Assembly: GCA_016201275.1 (NCBI GenBank)
Contig: JACQDB010000047.1
Span: forward strand, 1-51,390
Direction: 5' to 3'
Origin: Acidobacteriota bacterium
Lineage (GTDB): Bacteria > Acidobacteriota > Blastocatellia > UBA7656
DNA length: 51,390 bases
The notes under the pieces were generated by a model. It had not been told where the DNA came from. It was given only the letters and a program-made list of their open reading frames with translations, and searched no databases. Position 1 is the stretch's first letter, and each line of letters starts with the position of its first letter. Below, piece by piece: positions 7,889 to 16,082 of this stretch. The position numbers and the translations under genes are program-made.

Positions 7889-8674
7889 TCAACAACTAGC
7901 AGCTTCGGCTGCTATGCCTCTTTGCCTAGTCATACGATCAAATTCAGAATAACTGGTTGCAACTTTGGGCATAGCGAACTTAGCTGCCCCTTCCTTGGAG
8001 AGAGTAGACATATCATTTACAAAAACATCCAGTTGACCAAGACGAACGATACAAGTATGAAGATGAGGACTAATTCCTTTAGCTGGATTCTCACGCAGTA
8101 GGAAGGTTAATTTGCGCTTGATAAAATGCGCCGTGCCCGCTCCTTGATGTGACGCTTCCATGCGCCAAAAAAAATTTGGACTGTTATTTATCTGGCGAAG
8201 CATCTTCATGTAGCGATCAACTTTATTACCGATTCCTACAGAGACTAATTGCTCTGGCTTTGTATATAGTGGTTTGAAATAAGGCGCATACAGTCTATAG
8301 AGATAGGTTCTAGAGCCTAACTCGTTTTCCGTTCTCCTTGGGTCGGCACCAATAAACATCAATCTACAGTCCCGGTCTTTCTCTTCTTTGTCTGATTTTT
8401 CAAAGATATTCTGAGCCATAATCTGAAACATATTGACTACATACTCTGGGTGCCAAACATTACCAGGGGGCACGGCTTGTAAATACCGAGACAGTACATC
8501 AAGCATTGCAAATCCGATCTTAACCGATCCAGAGAAACCAAGGGCTATATAATCGCCGACTCCACATATCTTTTGCAGACAATCGCGGGTGGATTTGTTC
8601 TTGTAAGTTACCTGAATATCGGAAATTCCGAACGAATACCCAAATGCAGTTGTACCGCCAATAACCCAAGTCAT
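7889..8674 (-). CDS. HslV/proteasome-beta-like Ntn-hydrolase
   Basis: This 261-aa protein was recognised by layout rather than by an obvious named family. It begins Met-Thr-Trp-Val-Ile-Gly, so removal of Met exposes an N-terminal Thr, as in HslV. Asp19 (GISDIQVT) and Lys35 (CLQKICGVG) keep the 16-residue spacing of proteasomal Asp17/Lys33, and GFSGS at 46-50 matches the oxyanion region. Later, LMFIGADP with YLYRLYAPY, and VSVGIGNKVDRYMKML, match the usual AGYD and SIGSG strands. The body is longer than HslV (about 175 aa), with a C-terminal extension of unknown role. The gene starts 8 bp after a small gene and is AT-richer than its surroundings. An inactive or non-peptidase member of the fold is possible. 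Confidence 0.65.
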   Translation of the reverse strand: MTWVIGGTTAFGYSFGISDIQVTYKNKSTRDCLQKICGVGDYIALGFSGSVKIGFAMLDVLSRYLQAVPPGNVWHPEYVVNMFQIMAQNIFEKSDKEEKDRDCRLMFIGADPRRTENELGSRTYLYRLYAPYFKPLYTKPEQLVSVGIGNKVDRYMKMLRQINNSPNFFWRMEASHQGAGTAHFIKRKLTFLLRENPAKGISPHLHTCIVRLGQLDVFVNDMSTLSKEGAAKFAMPKVATSYSEFDRMTRQRGIAAEAASC

Positions 8675-8682
8675 AATGATAC

Positions 8683-8946
8683 CTACATCACAAATCTAAC
8701 TTCTTCATCGTCTTCATCAAGCATCCTGGCAGGGATATTTAAAGCATCTGTAACCTGTCTAGGCTTAGCAGTATGCCCATACCAACCCTCTATCGTTGGC
8801 CATAGTTCAAAGGCTCGCTTCATTGCTGAGAATTCAGCCTGTTCAAGTGAAGTTGTGATCGGTACAACTACATCATGTTCAATCGTATGATTCTTCTCGC
8901 CTTTTTCGATAGCTGCCAAAATTGAGACTACGTAGAGATTTTTCAT
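8683..8946 (-). CDS. Small protein upstream of the Ntn-hydrolase
   Basis: This 87-aa protein is of no recognised family. It starts MKNLYVVSILAAIEKGEK and is followed by a VVVPITTSLEQAEFSAMKRAFELWP segment and an acidic tail (MLDEDDEEVRFVM). A longer frame reaching 9075 would overlap endonuclease III by 71 bp, so the ATG at 8946 is preferred, although no good ribosome-binding site precedes it. It ends 8 bp before the Ntn-hydrolase start, so the two form a tight pair. An adaptor, regulator or substrate role for the hydrolase is conceivable but is only inferred from position. Confidence 0.6.
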   Translation of the reverse strand: MKNLYVVSILAAIEKGEKNHTIEHDVVVPITTSLEQAEFSAMKRAFELWPTIEGWYGHTAKPRQVTDALNIPARMLDEDDEEVRFVM

Positions 8947-9004
8947 AAAGCGAATTATATCAAGATAATCCAGAAAATTATGAATAAATTTCCCATATAA
9001 ACTC

Positions 9005-9652
9005 CTAATTCTTGAGCAACGATGAGGGGCAGAGTTTTTCGAGCGTACATCTATCGCATTGTGGACGACGGGCAATGCAGACAGCGCGTCCGTGATAAAT
9101 CAACAGGTGCGAAAAATCTATCCAATCTTTTTTCGGCACAAGCTCTATCAAATCGTTTTCTATCTTTTCGGGCGTGGTATTGCTGGTCAAACCTAACAAC
9201 TGCGTGAGGCGCGAAACGTGGGTGTCCACGACCACGCCGGAAGCGATGCCATAGGCGTTGCCCATCACGACGTTGGCGGTCTTGCGCGCTACACCGGGCA
9301 GGGTCAACAGGTCGTCGAAGTTTTGTGGCACGCGCCCGTCAAATTTTTCTACGATGAGTTTGCAAGCGCCTTGAATGGATTTCGCTTTGTTGCGAAAAAA
9401 GCCCGTAGAGCGAATGTCCTGCTCCAGTTTTTCAAGCGGCACTTGCAAATAATCTTCCGCCTTGCGGTACTTTCTAAATAAATCGGCGGTGACGATGTTG
9501 ACGCGCTCATCCGTGCATTGCGCTGAAAGAATCGTCGCAATTAATAATTCGAGTGGGCTGAAAAAATTCAAACTGCATCGCACATCAGGATAGGTTTTTC
9601 TGAGCAGGCTGATGATTTTTCCGGTTCGCGCTTTTTTTTCAGCAGTCGCCAA
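9005..9652 (-). CDS. nth: Endonuclease III
   Basis: This bifunctional DNA glycosylase/AP lyase removes oxidised pyrimidines. HhH plus catalytic Lys is LPGVARKTANVV (Lys124) and the catalytic aspartate is Asp143 in VVDTHVSRL. The [4Fe-4S] loop near the C-terminus has the correct C-x6-C-x2-C-x5-C spacing (CIARRPQCDRCTLEKLC). An ATG lies further upstream at 9694, inside an inverted repeat, but AGGAG sits 7 nt before a TTG at 9652. That gives a 215-aa protein with normal N-terminal length, so TTG is the likely start. It follows pepP on the same strand, with the 20-bp inverted repeat between them. Confidence 0.95.
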   Translation of the reverse strand: MATAEKKARTGKIISLLRKTYPDVRCSLNFFSPLELLIATILSAQCTDERVNIVTADLFRKYRKAEDYLQVPLEKLEQDIRSTGFFRNKAKSIQGACKLIVEKFDGRVPQNFDDLLTLPGVARKTANVVMGNAYGIASGVVVDTHVSRLTQLLGLTSNTTPEKIENDLIELVPKKDWIDFSHLLIYHGRAVCIARRPQCDRCTLEKLCPSSLLKN

Positions 9653-9669
9653 AGCTTCGCTCCTTTTTT

Positions 9670-9730
9670 GAACCACGAAGCACACAAAGAACACGAAGGT
9701 TTTTATTTTTCTTTGTGTGCTTCGTGGTTC
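9670..9730. repeat. 20-bp inverted repeat between pepP and nth
   Basis: The arms 9670-9689 (GAACCACGAAGCACACAAAG) and 9711-9730 are perfectly complementary across a 21-bp spacer. The right arm overlaps the pepP stop codon, and the left arm lies just before the AAAAAAGGAG ribosome-binding site of nth. The hairpin could end the pepP message or protect and regulate the nth leader. The ACGAAG words belong to the heptad-type repeats found elsewhere in the window. Confidence 0.75.
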
Positions 9731-11111
9731 AAAATTTATTTTGCTGCATCAAGGCTTCGATTTCTTCTATGGTTTTCGGCACGCGGGCAGACAGCACTTC
9801 ATTGCCTTCTCTGGTCACCAGCACATCGTCTTCGATGCGAACGCCGATGCCGCGATAACGCGCATCAACGTCCTCCACATCTGCAGCGATGTACAAGCCC
9901 GGCTCAATCGTCATCACCATGCCGGGTTCGAGTTTGCGCCATTCATCGGCGACTTTGTAAGGCGCTACGTCATGCACATCCATCCCCAGCCAGTGGCTGG
10001 TGCGGTGCATATAAAATTTTTTGTACTTCTCTTCTTTGATAATCTCTGCGGCGTCGCCTTCCAACAGCCCCAAACGCAACAGTCCTTCAACCAGCACGCG
10101 CACCGTTTCGTTGTGCGGGTCTTGAAAGGTTGCGCCGGGTTTCACCAGATTGATTGCCGCAATCTGGGCGTCCAACACCAGTTGATAAATCTCCGCCTGC
10201 GCTTTGGTAAATCGCCCGCTTGCCGGAGTCGTGCGCGTCACGTCGCCGGTGAAATAGCCATACTCTGCGCCCGCATCAATCAACACCAGATCGCCTTCCT
10301 TGATGAAAGAATTATTGGTGACGTAGTGCAGCACCGTAGCGTTTGCGCCGCTTCCAACTATCGGCGCATAGCCGTGACGCGGGCTTCCCAGTTTGCGAAA
10401 GACATAGCGCAACACCGCTTCGATTTCGTACTCGTAGAGATTCGACTGCAACGCTTTCATCGCTGCGATGTGACCTTCGCAAGTGATGTCAACGGCGCGG
10501 CGCAGCAATTGTAAATCATCGTCAGATTTGACGAGGCGCATTTCGTGCAGGGTTTCGGCGGGGTCAATAATGGCTTTCGGATGCGTACCGTTGCGCTGGC
10601 GTTCGCGTTGAAAACCGCGCATAAATCTGACGATGCGTTCATCGAACGCCGCATCGTTGAAGCGATAATAGAGGCGGTCGGCTTTGGCTGCGAGTTTCGG
10701 GAACTCCTCGTTGAATTTATCAAGAGTGAAAGCGGTATCGGCCAGATAATCGCGCTTTGCGCCTTCTTCACCAGCGCGCCAACCCGTCCACACTTCGCGC
10801 TCGCGGTCTTTCGGTTGCACAAACAAAACGAATTTATGTTCTTCGTTGTCGGGCGCAAGCACGGCAATTGCGCCGGGTTCTTCAAAGCCCGTCAGGTAAT
10901 AAAAGTCTGTGTCCTGACGATACTCGTGTTCGACATCGTTATTGCGTATAAACATCGGCGCGGCGGCAAACACGGCGACGCCGCCCGCGATGCGCTGCAT
11001 AAATTCTTCGCGCCGCTGCTTGGCTTGCTCGATGGTGTCAGCGAATGAAGTTTCTTTGATCATTTCAAACTGCCTGCTCTCAGCATTTTCAGGAGCTAAA
11101 TAAAAACTCAT
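9729..11111 (-). CDS. pepP: Xaa-Pro aminopeptidase (M24B)
   Basis: This 460-aa metallopeptidase releases N-terminal residues that precede proline. The N-terminal creatinase-like domain spans about 25-190, and the pita-bread catalytic domain about 195-450. All five di-metal ligands are visible: Asp279 and Asp290 (LIDAGAEYGYFTGDVTRT), His373 (HRTSHWLGMDVHD), Glu403 (TIEPGLY) and Glu427 (GVRIEDDV). No signal peptide is present, so it acts in the cytoplasm on peptides from protein turnover. Its start overlaps by 4 bp (ATGA) the stop of the small DUF5678-like gene upstream, which indicates translational coupling. Confidence 0.95.
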   Translation of the reverse strand: MSFYLAPENAESRQFEMIKETSFADTIEQAKQRREEFMQRIAGGVAVFAAAPMFIRNNDVEHEYRQDTDFYYLTGFEEPGAIAVLAPDNEEHKFVLFVQPKDREREVWTGWRAGEEGAKRDYLADTAFTLDKFNEEFPKLAAKADRLYYRFNDAAFDERIVRFMRGFQRERQRNGTHPKAIIDPAETLHEMRLVKSDDDLQLLRRAVDITCEGHIAAMKALQSNLYEYEIEAVLRYVFRKLGSPRHGYAPIVGSGANATVLHYVTNNSFIKEGDLVLIDAGAEYGYFTGDVTRTTPASGRFTKAQAEIYQLVLDAQIAAINLVKPGATFQDPHNETVRVLVEGLLRLGLLEGDAAEIIKEEKYKKFYMHRTSHWLGMDVHDVAPYKVADEWRKLEPGMVMTIEPGLYIAADVEDVDARYRGIGVRIEDDVLVTREGNEVLSARVPKTIEEIEALMQQNKF

Positions 11112-11335
11112 AAAACGAAAATAGAGTCTTCATCAAATTGCTTTACACATAAAATGGCGGAGTGTTTGGGGCGCAGTTCTCTGGCCTTGCGATACACCTC
11201 ATCACGATCTTGGCTATGGCAGAGAACCTCGCCGCCTTTGATTTCCAAAGACTCTGTAGCCACTGGATTTTTCAATAGCACCCATTCGGAATCAAAACGG
11301 GCTTCGATTTCTTTGATTGTCATGATTTCTTTCAT
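11108..11335 (-). CDS. DUF5678-like small protein coupled to pepP
   Basis: This 75-aa protein contains the pattern IEARFDSEWVLLKNP...LEIKGGEVLCHSQDRDEVYRKARELRP. It resembles the DUF5678 layout (W-V-x-L, short beta-hairpin with Gly, Ser, then E-V-Y-x-x-A helix) seen in two other genes here (28886-29479, 40835-41155). Its stop overlaps the pepP start by 4 bp, and its own start overlaps the end of the upstream lipocalin-sized secreted protein gene by 4 bp, so three genes form one unit. Function is unknown; the recurring pairing with peptidase genes suggests a role tied to proteolysis. Confidence 0.75.
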   Translation of the reverse strand: MKEIMTIKEIEARFDSEWVLLKNPVATESLEIKGGEVLCHSQDRDEVYRKARELRPKHSAILCVKQFDEDSIFVL

Positions 11336-11727
11336 AAGGTTTTCCTCACGACCAATGTTGCCTCGTAATCATCAGGCGCGATTGGCATTCCCGATTTACG
11401 CGGCGGATTGACGCGCACGAGTTTAATCGTGTAGCCCTTGAAGGCAAGCTCTCGCGGTTCCAGTGTGGTGTTGATTGTTGTCGTCAATTTCTTTTTCGCG
11501 CTCTTCAATGCCAGATTCAATTTGGCGTTGCCCGCCCACACGCAGGCGACATCTACGGGGCAACGCGAATCTTCCGGCACGCCCGAAAAAGTAAGCTTCA
11601 GATTGGCATCTTTGACCAGGACTTGCTCACCCGCTTGAATAGTGAATTCCTCACCGAGCGAAACTTCTTTGACCGGCGCGCCTGGCTGCCAGTTTACGAA
11701 CAACAGGAATATCAAAAGAAACTTCAT
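11332..11727 (-). CDS. Secreted protein of unknown function
   Basis: This is a 131-aa protein with a signal peptide (KFLLIFLLFVNWQPGAP) and a beta-rich body containing the two cysteines of SRCPVDVACVWAGNAKLNL, a spacing that suggests a disulfide or small metal site. A GGGAGGAAAG site sits before two consecutive ATGs (11730, 11727); the second has the better 7-nt spacing. A longer frame reaching 12009 crosses the divergent polymerase gene and is not credible. It is the first gene of the unit continuing into the DUF5678-like gene and pepP. I do not recognise the family with certainty. Confidence 0.75.
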   Translation of the reverse strand: MKFLLIFLLFVNWQPGAPVKEVSLGEEFTIQAGEQVLVKDANLKLTFSGVPEDSRCPVDVACVWAGNAKLNLALKSAKKKLTTTINTTLEPRELAFKGYTIKLVRVNPPRKSGMPIAPDDYEATLVVRKTL

Positions 11728-11865
11728 CATCTTTCCTCCCGAATCGGAAAACCGATTGCTTGATGCTGACGGCAATGCGAGAATTTTCACTATATCGGGC
11801 GTGTGTGACTTTCTCAAGACATCCGGTACGAGGCTGTTGAATCTGCAAACACAGGAGCAAACGAT

Positions 11866-13617
11866 TTGAGCGAGACCATCTTTACATTGATTACCAAACC
11901 GGAGACGCTCGATAAACTGATTGCGGCCATCGCCAATCAAACCGTAATCGGCGTGGACACCGAAACCACAGGGCTTGACCCTATGCGTAGCCGCGTGCGC
12001 TTGCTGCAAATCGCTACACGCGAACGCAATTTCGTGGTGGATTTATTCAAGGTGAAAGCCTTCGACCATCCAGCCCTGCGCGAAATTTTTACCGCGCCGC
12101 ACATCATCAAGATTTTTCACAACGCCAAGTTCGACATGAAGATGCTGCTCTATCACTTCAAACTCGAAGTGCGCGGCATCTTCGACACCATGCTGGCCAG
12201 TCAATTAATCGGCGGCGGACGCAGCGAAGGCGGCAACTCTCTGGCCGCTGTCACCGAACGCTATTTGAAAGAAGCGGTGGACAAGACGCAGCAGATGAGC
12301 GATTGGGCGAGCGACTTAACTGACGAGCAATACGAGTATGCAGCGAAAGATGCCGAGGTGTTGTTGCCGCTGCGAGAAAAACTGGCGCAGGTATTGGTCA
12401 AAGATAAATTGATCGAAGCGGCAAAAATCGAATTCGATTGCGTCTTGCCGTTGTGCGCGTTGGAACTTGCGGGGATGAATCTGGATGCCGGTTGCTGGCG
12501 CGAGGTGGCAAAAAAAATCGAAGCCGAGCATGAAGTTTTATCCTCGACCTTGAAGCGCGAACTGGCAACGGGCATTCAACAACTGTCGTTTTTTGACGAG
12601 CCGACGATCAATCTGGACAGCCCCGCGCAAGTGACCGATGCGTTACAGCGCATGGGCATCAAGGTCGAAGGGACGCGAGGCTGGCAACTGCAACCGCTCG
12701 CCAAAGAGTATCCGGTCATCGAAAAACTTTTGGAATATCGTCACGCGCAAAAGGCGCTTTCCAGTTACGGCATGAATTTTTTGCAACACCTACATCCAGT
12801 GAGCGGGCGCATACATTCGGACTTTCGCCAGATTGGCGCGACCGGCGGCAGAATGAGTTGCTCGGAACCGAATCTGCAACAGGTTCCCAACACCAAAGAG
12901 TATCGCTCGTGTTTTCGCGCTCCTGCGGGTTATAAACTCTGCATCGCCGATTATTCGCAAATCGAAATCCGCATACTCGCCGACTGGTCGCAGGATGTGG
13001 AACTAACCAAAGCCTTGATTTCCGGCGAAGATTTGCATTGCGTGACGGCGAGTCAAATGTTCAACCTGGCGCTTGATGAAGTGACCAAAGATCAACGCTC
13101 GGCGGCCAAGCAATTGAACTACGGTTTGATGTACGGGCTTGGCGCGCAAGGGTTGGCGGCGCGCATTGATTGCACGCAGGAAGAGGCCGAGCAGTTGATT
13201 AAAAAATATTTCGCCGCCTACAGTGGCGTCGCTGAATGGTTGCGCGAAGCCGCCAATCGCGCCGTACAAGACCGCGAGAGCCGCACGCGCTCCGGGCGTT
13301 TGATCTATTTCACCTTCGACGCCAACGACCGCTCACAGGTCGCCGCTACGCAGCGCTTCGGCAAGAATAGCCCGATCCAAGGGAGTTCGGCAGACATCAT
13401 CAAACGCGCTCTCGCATTAATTTATGACGCCATCAAAGGGCTGGACGCCCGCCTCGTCAATTGCGTTCACGATGAAATTGTCATCGAAGTCATCGAAGCG
13501 CAGGCCGCAGAATGCGCCCGCATCTTAGAGCATGAAATGGTCAATGCAGCGCGTGAATTCATACGCAGCGTGCCGGTCACGGTTGACGCGACGATCAGCG
13601 ATGCGTGGTTGAAATAA
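11866..13617 (+). CDS. DNA polymerase I-like (family A), no 5'-nuclease domain
   Basis: This 583-aa protein has a 3'-5' exonuclease domain (about 1-200) and a family A polymerase domain (about 290-583). The exonuclease residues are intact: Asp31/Glu33 (VDTETTG), Asp90 (FHNAKFD) and Asp162 (YAAKDAEVL). Polymerase motifs are A (IADYSQIEIRI, Asp362), B (Arg411, Lys415, Tyr419, Tyr423 in RSAAKQLNYGLMYG) and C (VHDEIVIEV, His535-Asp536-Glu537). The N-terminal 5'-nuclease of E. coli Pol I is absent and the thumb region is short. Tyr419 occupies the position of E. coli Phe762, as in T7 polymerase. The TTG start has AGGAG upstream; it is divergent from the secreted-protein gene. It may serve repair rather than Okazaki processing. 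Confidence 0.93.
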   Translation: MSETIFTLITKPETLDKLIAAIANQTVIGVDTETTGLDPMRSRVRLLQIATRERNFVVDLFKVKAFDHPALREIFTAPHIIKIFHNAKFDMKMLLYHFKLEVRGIFDTMLASQLIGGGRSEGGNSLAAVTERYLKEAVDKTQQMSDWASDLTDEQYEYAAKDAEVLLPLREKLAQVLVKDKLIEAAKIEFDCVLPLCALELAGMNLDAGCWREVAKKIEAEHEVLSSTLKRELATGIQQLSFFDEPTINLDSPAQVTDALQRMGIKVEGTRGWQLQPLAKEYPVIEKLLEYRHAQKALSSYGMNFLQHLHPVSGRIHSDFRQIGATGGRMSCSEPNLQQVPNTKEYRSCFRAPAGYKLCIADYSQIEIRILADWSQDVELTKALISGEDLHCVTASQMFNLALDEVTKDQRSAAKQLNYGLMYGLGAQGLAARIDCTQEEAEQLIKKYFAAYSGVAEWLREAANRAVQDRESRTRSGRLIYFTFDANDRSQVAATQRFGKNSPIQGSSADIIKRALALIYDAIKGLDARLVNCVHDEIVIEVIEAQAAECARILEHEMVNAAREFIRSVPVTVDATISDAWLK

Positions 13618-14094
13618 ACGGCGTGTTACAAACTGGATGACGGCAAAGAATGGTCTAGGGCTTGGCGTTTCCTTGGCGTCTTGGCGACTTGGCGCGACAT
13701 CGGTTTTTGATTGCACGAAACTGCGGTCTCGCGCCAAGTCGCCAAGATTCGTAAAGATTTTTTTTACCTCAACGCAGCAATTGTGAATGATGACCAAGAT
13801 CAGCACCGAGAAATCTTTATCCGCAAAATCTTACTCGCAGCGCGGAATAAATCACGGCGGTGCCGAATTGCAGAAGAAGAGAACGGCTCGCCTAAAAGAT
13901 CGTCAATCGGTATGATAAACAGGCGACGGTGAGCGTACTGGAGGCACCAGTACAGTAGTTTTCACTATCCTTGCGGATAACCCGAAAGATGGCGAAGCGG
14001 TCGGCAATCACCACGCAAACCGCTTTGTCATCGGTTGGGAACGAGTCATTCGCCAGTCATTTTAACATTCGGAGTTGAGACAGGAGATGCCTAT
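13618..14094. other. Intergenic region with CTTGGCG heptads
   Basis: No believable gene is seen. Near 13660-13695 CTTGGCG words repeat with about 7-nt phasing. CTTGGCGACTTGGCGC at 13680-13695 has its exact complement at 13731-13746, giving a 16-bp inverted repeat just after the polymerase gene that could act as a terminator (followed by TTCGTAAAGATTTTTTTT). The rest is unremarkable up to the AGGAG site of the glutathione peroxidase gene. Confidence 0.7.
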
Positions 14095-14691
14095 ATGAAA
14101 AAAAGTTTCGCGTTGATTGCATTCGTAATCGTAGCCATAGCCGCTTTGTCTGTGGTCAAGGCCATCGCTTTGAAAGCGGAGACACCTGCGCCCGAAAGCG
14201 CCTACACCTCGGTTTACGATTTCACGATGAACGATATTGATGGCAGGCCCGTCAAGCTGGACGCTTACAAAGGCAAGGTCGTATTGCTGGTCAACGTCGC
14301 CTCGAAGTGCGGCTACACGCCGCAGTACGAAGGCTTGCAAGCGACTTATATGAAATACAAAGATCGCGGCTTGGTCATATTGGGTTTTCCGGCAAATAAT
14401 TTCATGGGGCAGGAACCCGGCAGCAACGAAGAGATCAAACAGTTCTGCTCGTTGAAATACAACGTCACCTTCCCGCTGTTTGCCAAAATTTCCGTCAAGG
14501 GCGAAGACAAACATCCGCTCTATAAATTCCTCACCGAGAAAGCGACAGACCCGGAATTCGGCGGCGAGATCAGTTGGAACTTCAATAAGTTTTTAGTTGA
14601 CCGCAACGGCAAAATCATCGCCCGTTTCAGCACCAGCGATAAACCCGAAAGCGACAAAGTTACCCAAGCCATCGAACAGGCGCTGAAATAA
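14095..14691 (+). CDS. Glutathione peroxidase-family thiol peroxidase, exported
   Basis: This 198-aa protein has an N-terminal hydrophobic signal or anchor (about 4-26), so it probably works in the periplasm reducing hydroperoxides. The peroxidatic residue is Cys72 (NVASKCGYTPQYEGLQ), encoded TGC, so this one is not a selenoprotein. The other tetrad residues are Gln106 (NNFMGQEPG), Trp161 and Asn162 (SWNFNKFLV). The resolving Cys candidate is Cys118 (KQFCSLKYNV). Most such bacterial enzymes use thioredoxin rather than glutathione. The ATG at 14095 has AGGAG 8 nt upstream and begins the signal sequence, so it is preferred over an ATG-like start 60 bp earlier. A strong terminator follows. Confidence 0.93.
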   Translation: MKKSFALIAFVIVAIAALSVVKAIALKAETPAPESAYTSVYDFTMNDIDGRPVKLDAYKGKVVLLVNVASKCGYTPQYEGLQATYMKYKDRGLVILGFPANNFMGQEPGSNEEIKQFCSLKYNVTFPLFAKISVKGEDKHPLYKFLTEKATDPEFGGEISWNFNKFLVDRNGKIIARFSTSDKPESDKVTQAIEQALK

Positions 14692-14736
14692 GCAGCAAGA
14701 CAAAAATAAAAAAGCAGAAGTAAAAAAGCAAAAGGC

Positions 14737-14781
14737 AGCCGTGCCGCAGTGCCAGTCGCACTATAGCACGGCTCTTTTTTT
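14737..14781 (+). terminator. Rho-independent terminator of the peroxidase gene
   Basis: The 8-bp stem AGCCGTGC / GCACGGCT is followed by CTTTTTTT, 45 bp after the peroxidase stop codon. Confidence 0.85.
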
Positions 14782-14787
14782 GTAGCT

Positions 14788-15014
14788 ACCCAGCCTTCTT
14801 TGCCCCGCAGGGGTGTAGGAAATTAGCCAGTGCTGTAGGCACTGGAACCAAAGGCACTGGAAAAAGTTGAGCAAATTCTTCGCGCCCTGAAAGGGTGCAG
14901 GAGAGGTGATGCCGCCAGCCTCCGGCGCTCCTTCAGAGCGCGACCGTCAAACCGCCTGCGCCTTCCCGTGGCTTTCCCACGGGCTACTCTCCTGTGCGCC
15001 TACGGCGCAAAAAC
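14788..15014 (+). repeat. Modular mini-hairpin array 2
   Basis: It holds the same ordered units as array 1: a CTACCCAGCC border motif, CCCCGCAGGGG with TGTAGGAAATTAGC, CAGTGCTGTAGGCACTG, GCGCCCTGAAAGGGTGC, a GCGCTCCTTCAGAGCGC-type hairpin, CCGTGGCTTTCCCACGG with GCTACT, and TGCGCCTACGGCGCAAAAACTA. Loops and some stems differ from array 1, in places with compensating changes. MITE copy 2 is inserted exactly at its right end. Confidence 0.8.
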
Positions 15015-15141
15015 TAGAGCGGTTTGCATATGTGTGTACTGAACACCCTATCGTTGAGCAGCGGTCTTCGACCGCGCGAAGGTCTTCGACCGCCGCTCAA
15101 CGGGTTGGATATTTCAGTAATCTCAAACCAAAACCGCTCTA
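15015..15141. mobile_element. TA-flanked MITE, copy 2
   Basis: This 127-bp element has the same TA borders, GAGCGGTTT / AAACCGCTC ends, CATATGTGTGTAC motif and GTTGAGCAGCGGTCTTCGACCG core as copy 1. It directly abuts the hairpin array. The next 290 bp before the small membrane-protein gene hold no convincing gene; an open frame at 15154-15525 overlaps that gene and is rejected. Confidence 0.8.
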
Positions 15142-15433
15142 GACCTGCAATTTTCAACCAATCTGGGTAGTTACCTTTTTTTGGAAGAAATATTTTTGGC
15201 TCTCCGGGCGTAGCGTGTGAAAGCGCCTGGATATTGTATATCGTTGACCGGACACCTCAATATATTGTGTGCTTTTATGGAAGGTCGCAGAGAACCTCTT
15301 TTCCAGGCGCGGCGAAGGTTTCGGGCAGAGAGTCCAAAAAGTTTTGTGGTGGAGCGCGAGCTTATTGCCGCGTTCTGTCTTTGAGCGTTGACAAAATGAA
15401 GTTTGGAGTTCCGCGTCCACCCTCGGCGTATCG

Positions 15434-15826
15434 TCAACTGATGCCGAGCGCCGCTGCGGCAATGGTAAATGAATTGACCACGGCAACGCCGAAGCCGGAC
15501 AGTCGCTTTTTCCAGCTTGCGTCATGGGTGACGCTCGATAGATAAATCAAAATCCCTATTGCCAGCGATAGAGCCACCGGTACTAGCTTGTTGGTTTTGC
15601 CGAGCGGTTCATAAACGGCACCTAAGACTTTCCATATCGTCGTCACGGCAGCCACCGCGCCGGGAAAAGTAATCAAGGATTGGGTTGTGGTAAACACGCC
15701 AACTTGGTCTATTTTACTGGTATCCACATTGACCAGACTGCTGGCGGTGCCGGCAATCGTGCCGGTAGGCGTACTGGCGCGATCCGCATCGGGAACAGGT
15801 TCGGGAGCTGGGGCATTGCCTGACAT
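15434..15826 (-). CDS. Small membrane protein of unknown function
   Basis: This 130-aa protein has a Pro/Ala-rich N-terminal tail (MSGNAPAPEPVPDADRAS) followed by hydrophobic stretches at about 53-75 (TTQSLITFPGAVAAVTTIW), 84-100 (LVPVALSLAIGILIYLSS) and the C-terminal 20 residues. The ATG at 15826 is preceded by AGGAGG, with 11-nt spacing. A longer frame to 15892 has no such site. The neighbours (anti-sigma-like gene 256 bp away on the same strand) give no clear functional link, and I do not recognise a family. Confidence 0.65.
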   Translation of the reverse strand: MSGNAPAPEPVPDADRASTPTGTIAGTASSLVNVDTSKIDQVGVFTTTQSLITFPGAVAAVTTIWKVLGAVYEPLGKTNKLVPVALSLAIGILIYLSSVTHDASWKKRLSGFGVAVVNSFTIAAAALGIS

Positions 15827-16082
15827 CGTTTTACTTTCCTCCTGTGATGGAATTAATGGCTGACAACGGAATGAAGAAAAAATGGTAAGCAATCAATGAG
15901 AAGAGACGATTCGCAGTTTCGTCAGCAGGCGAAAGATTAGGCCGCCAAGGAATTTCACCTGATGGCGAGATGACAAAATTCATGCGCCAGAAAAGCCTGT
16001 CCTGAAAAGCTATCGTTTGCATTTCACGATGAGAAAGGTTTGGCTGTCACCAACAGCTTCGGCTAATGGCTAGCCGGTCTCT

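Noticed and set aside
7817-8101. Open frame of 94 codons on the plus strand after the YhcG-type gene
   Set aside because: It lies antisense to the Ntn-hydrolase gene, which has consistent catalytic-residue spacing.
14304-14312. Possible Sec codon in the glutathione peroxidase
   Set aside because: The peroxidatic residue is encoded TGC (Cys72); no in-frame TGA occurs in the gene.
15154-15525. Open frame of 123 codons on the minus strand
   Set aside because: It overlaps the end of the better-supported membrane-protein gene, has an Arg/Ser-rich random look and lacks a ribosome-binding site.
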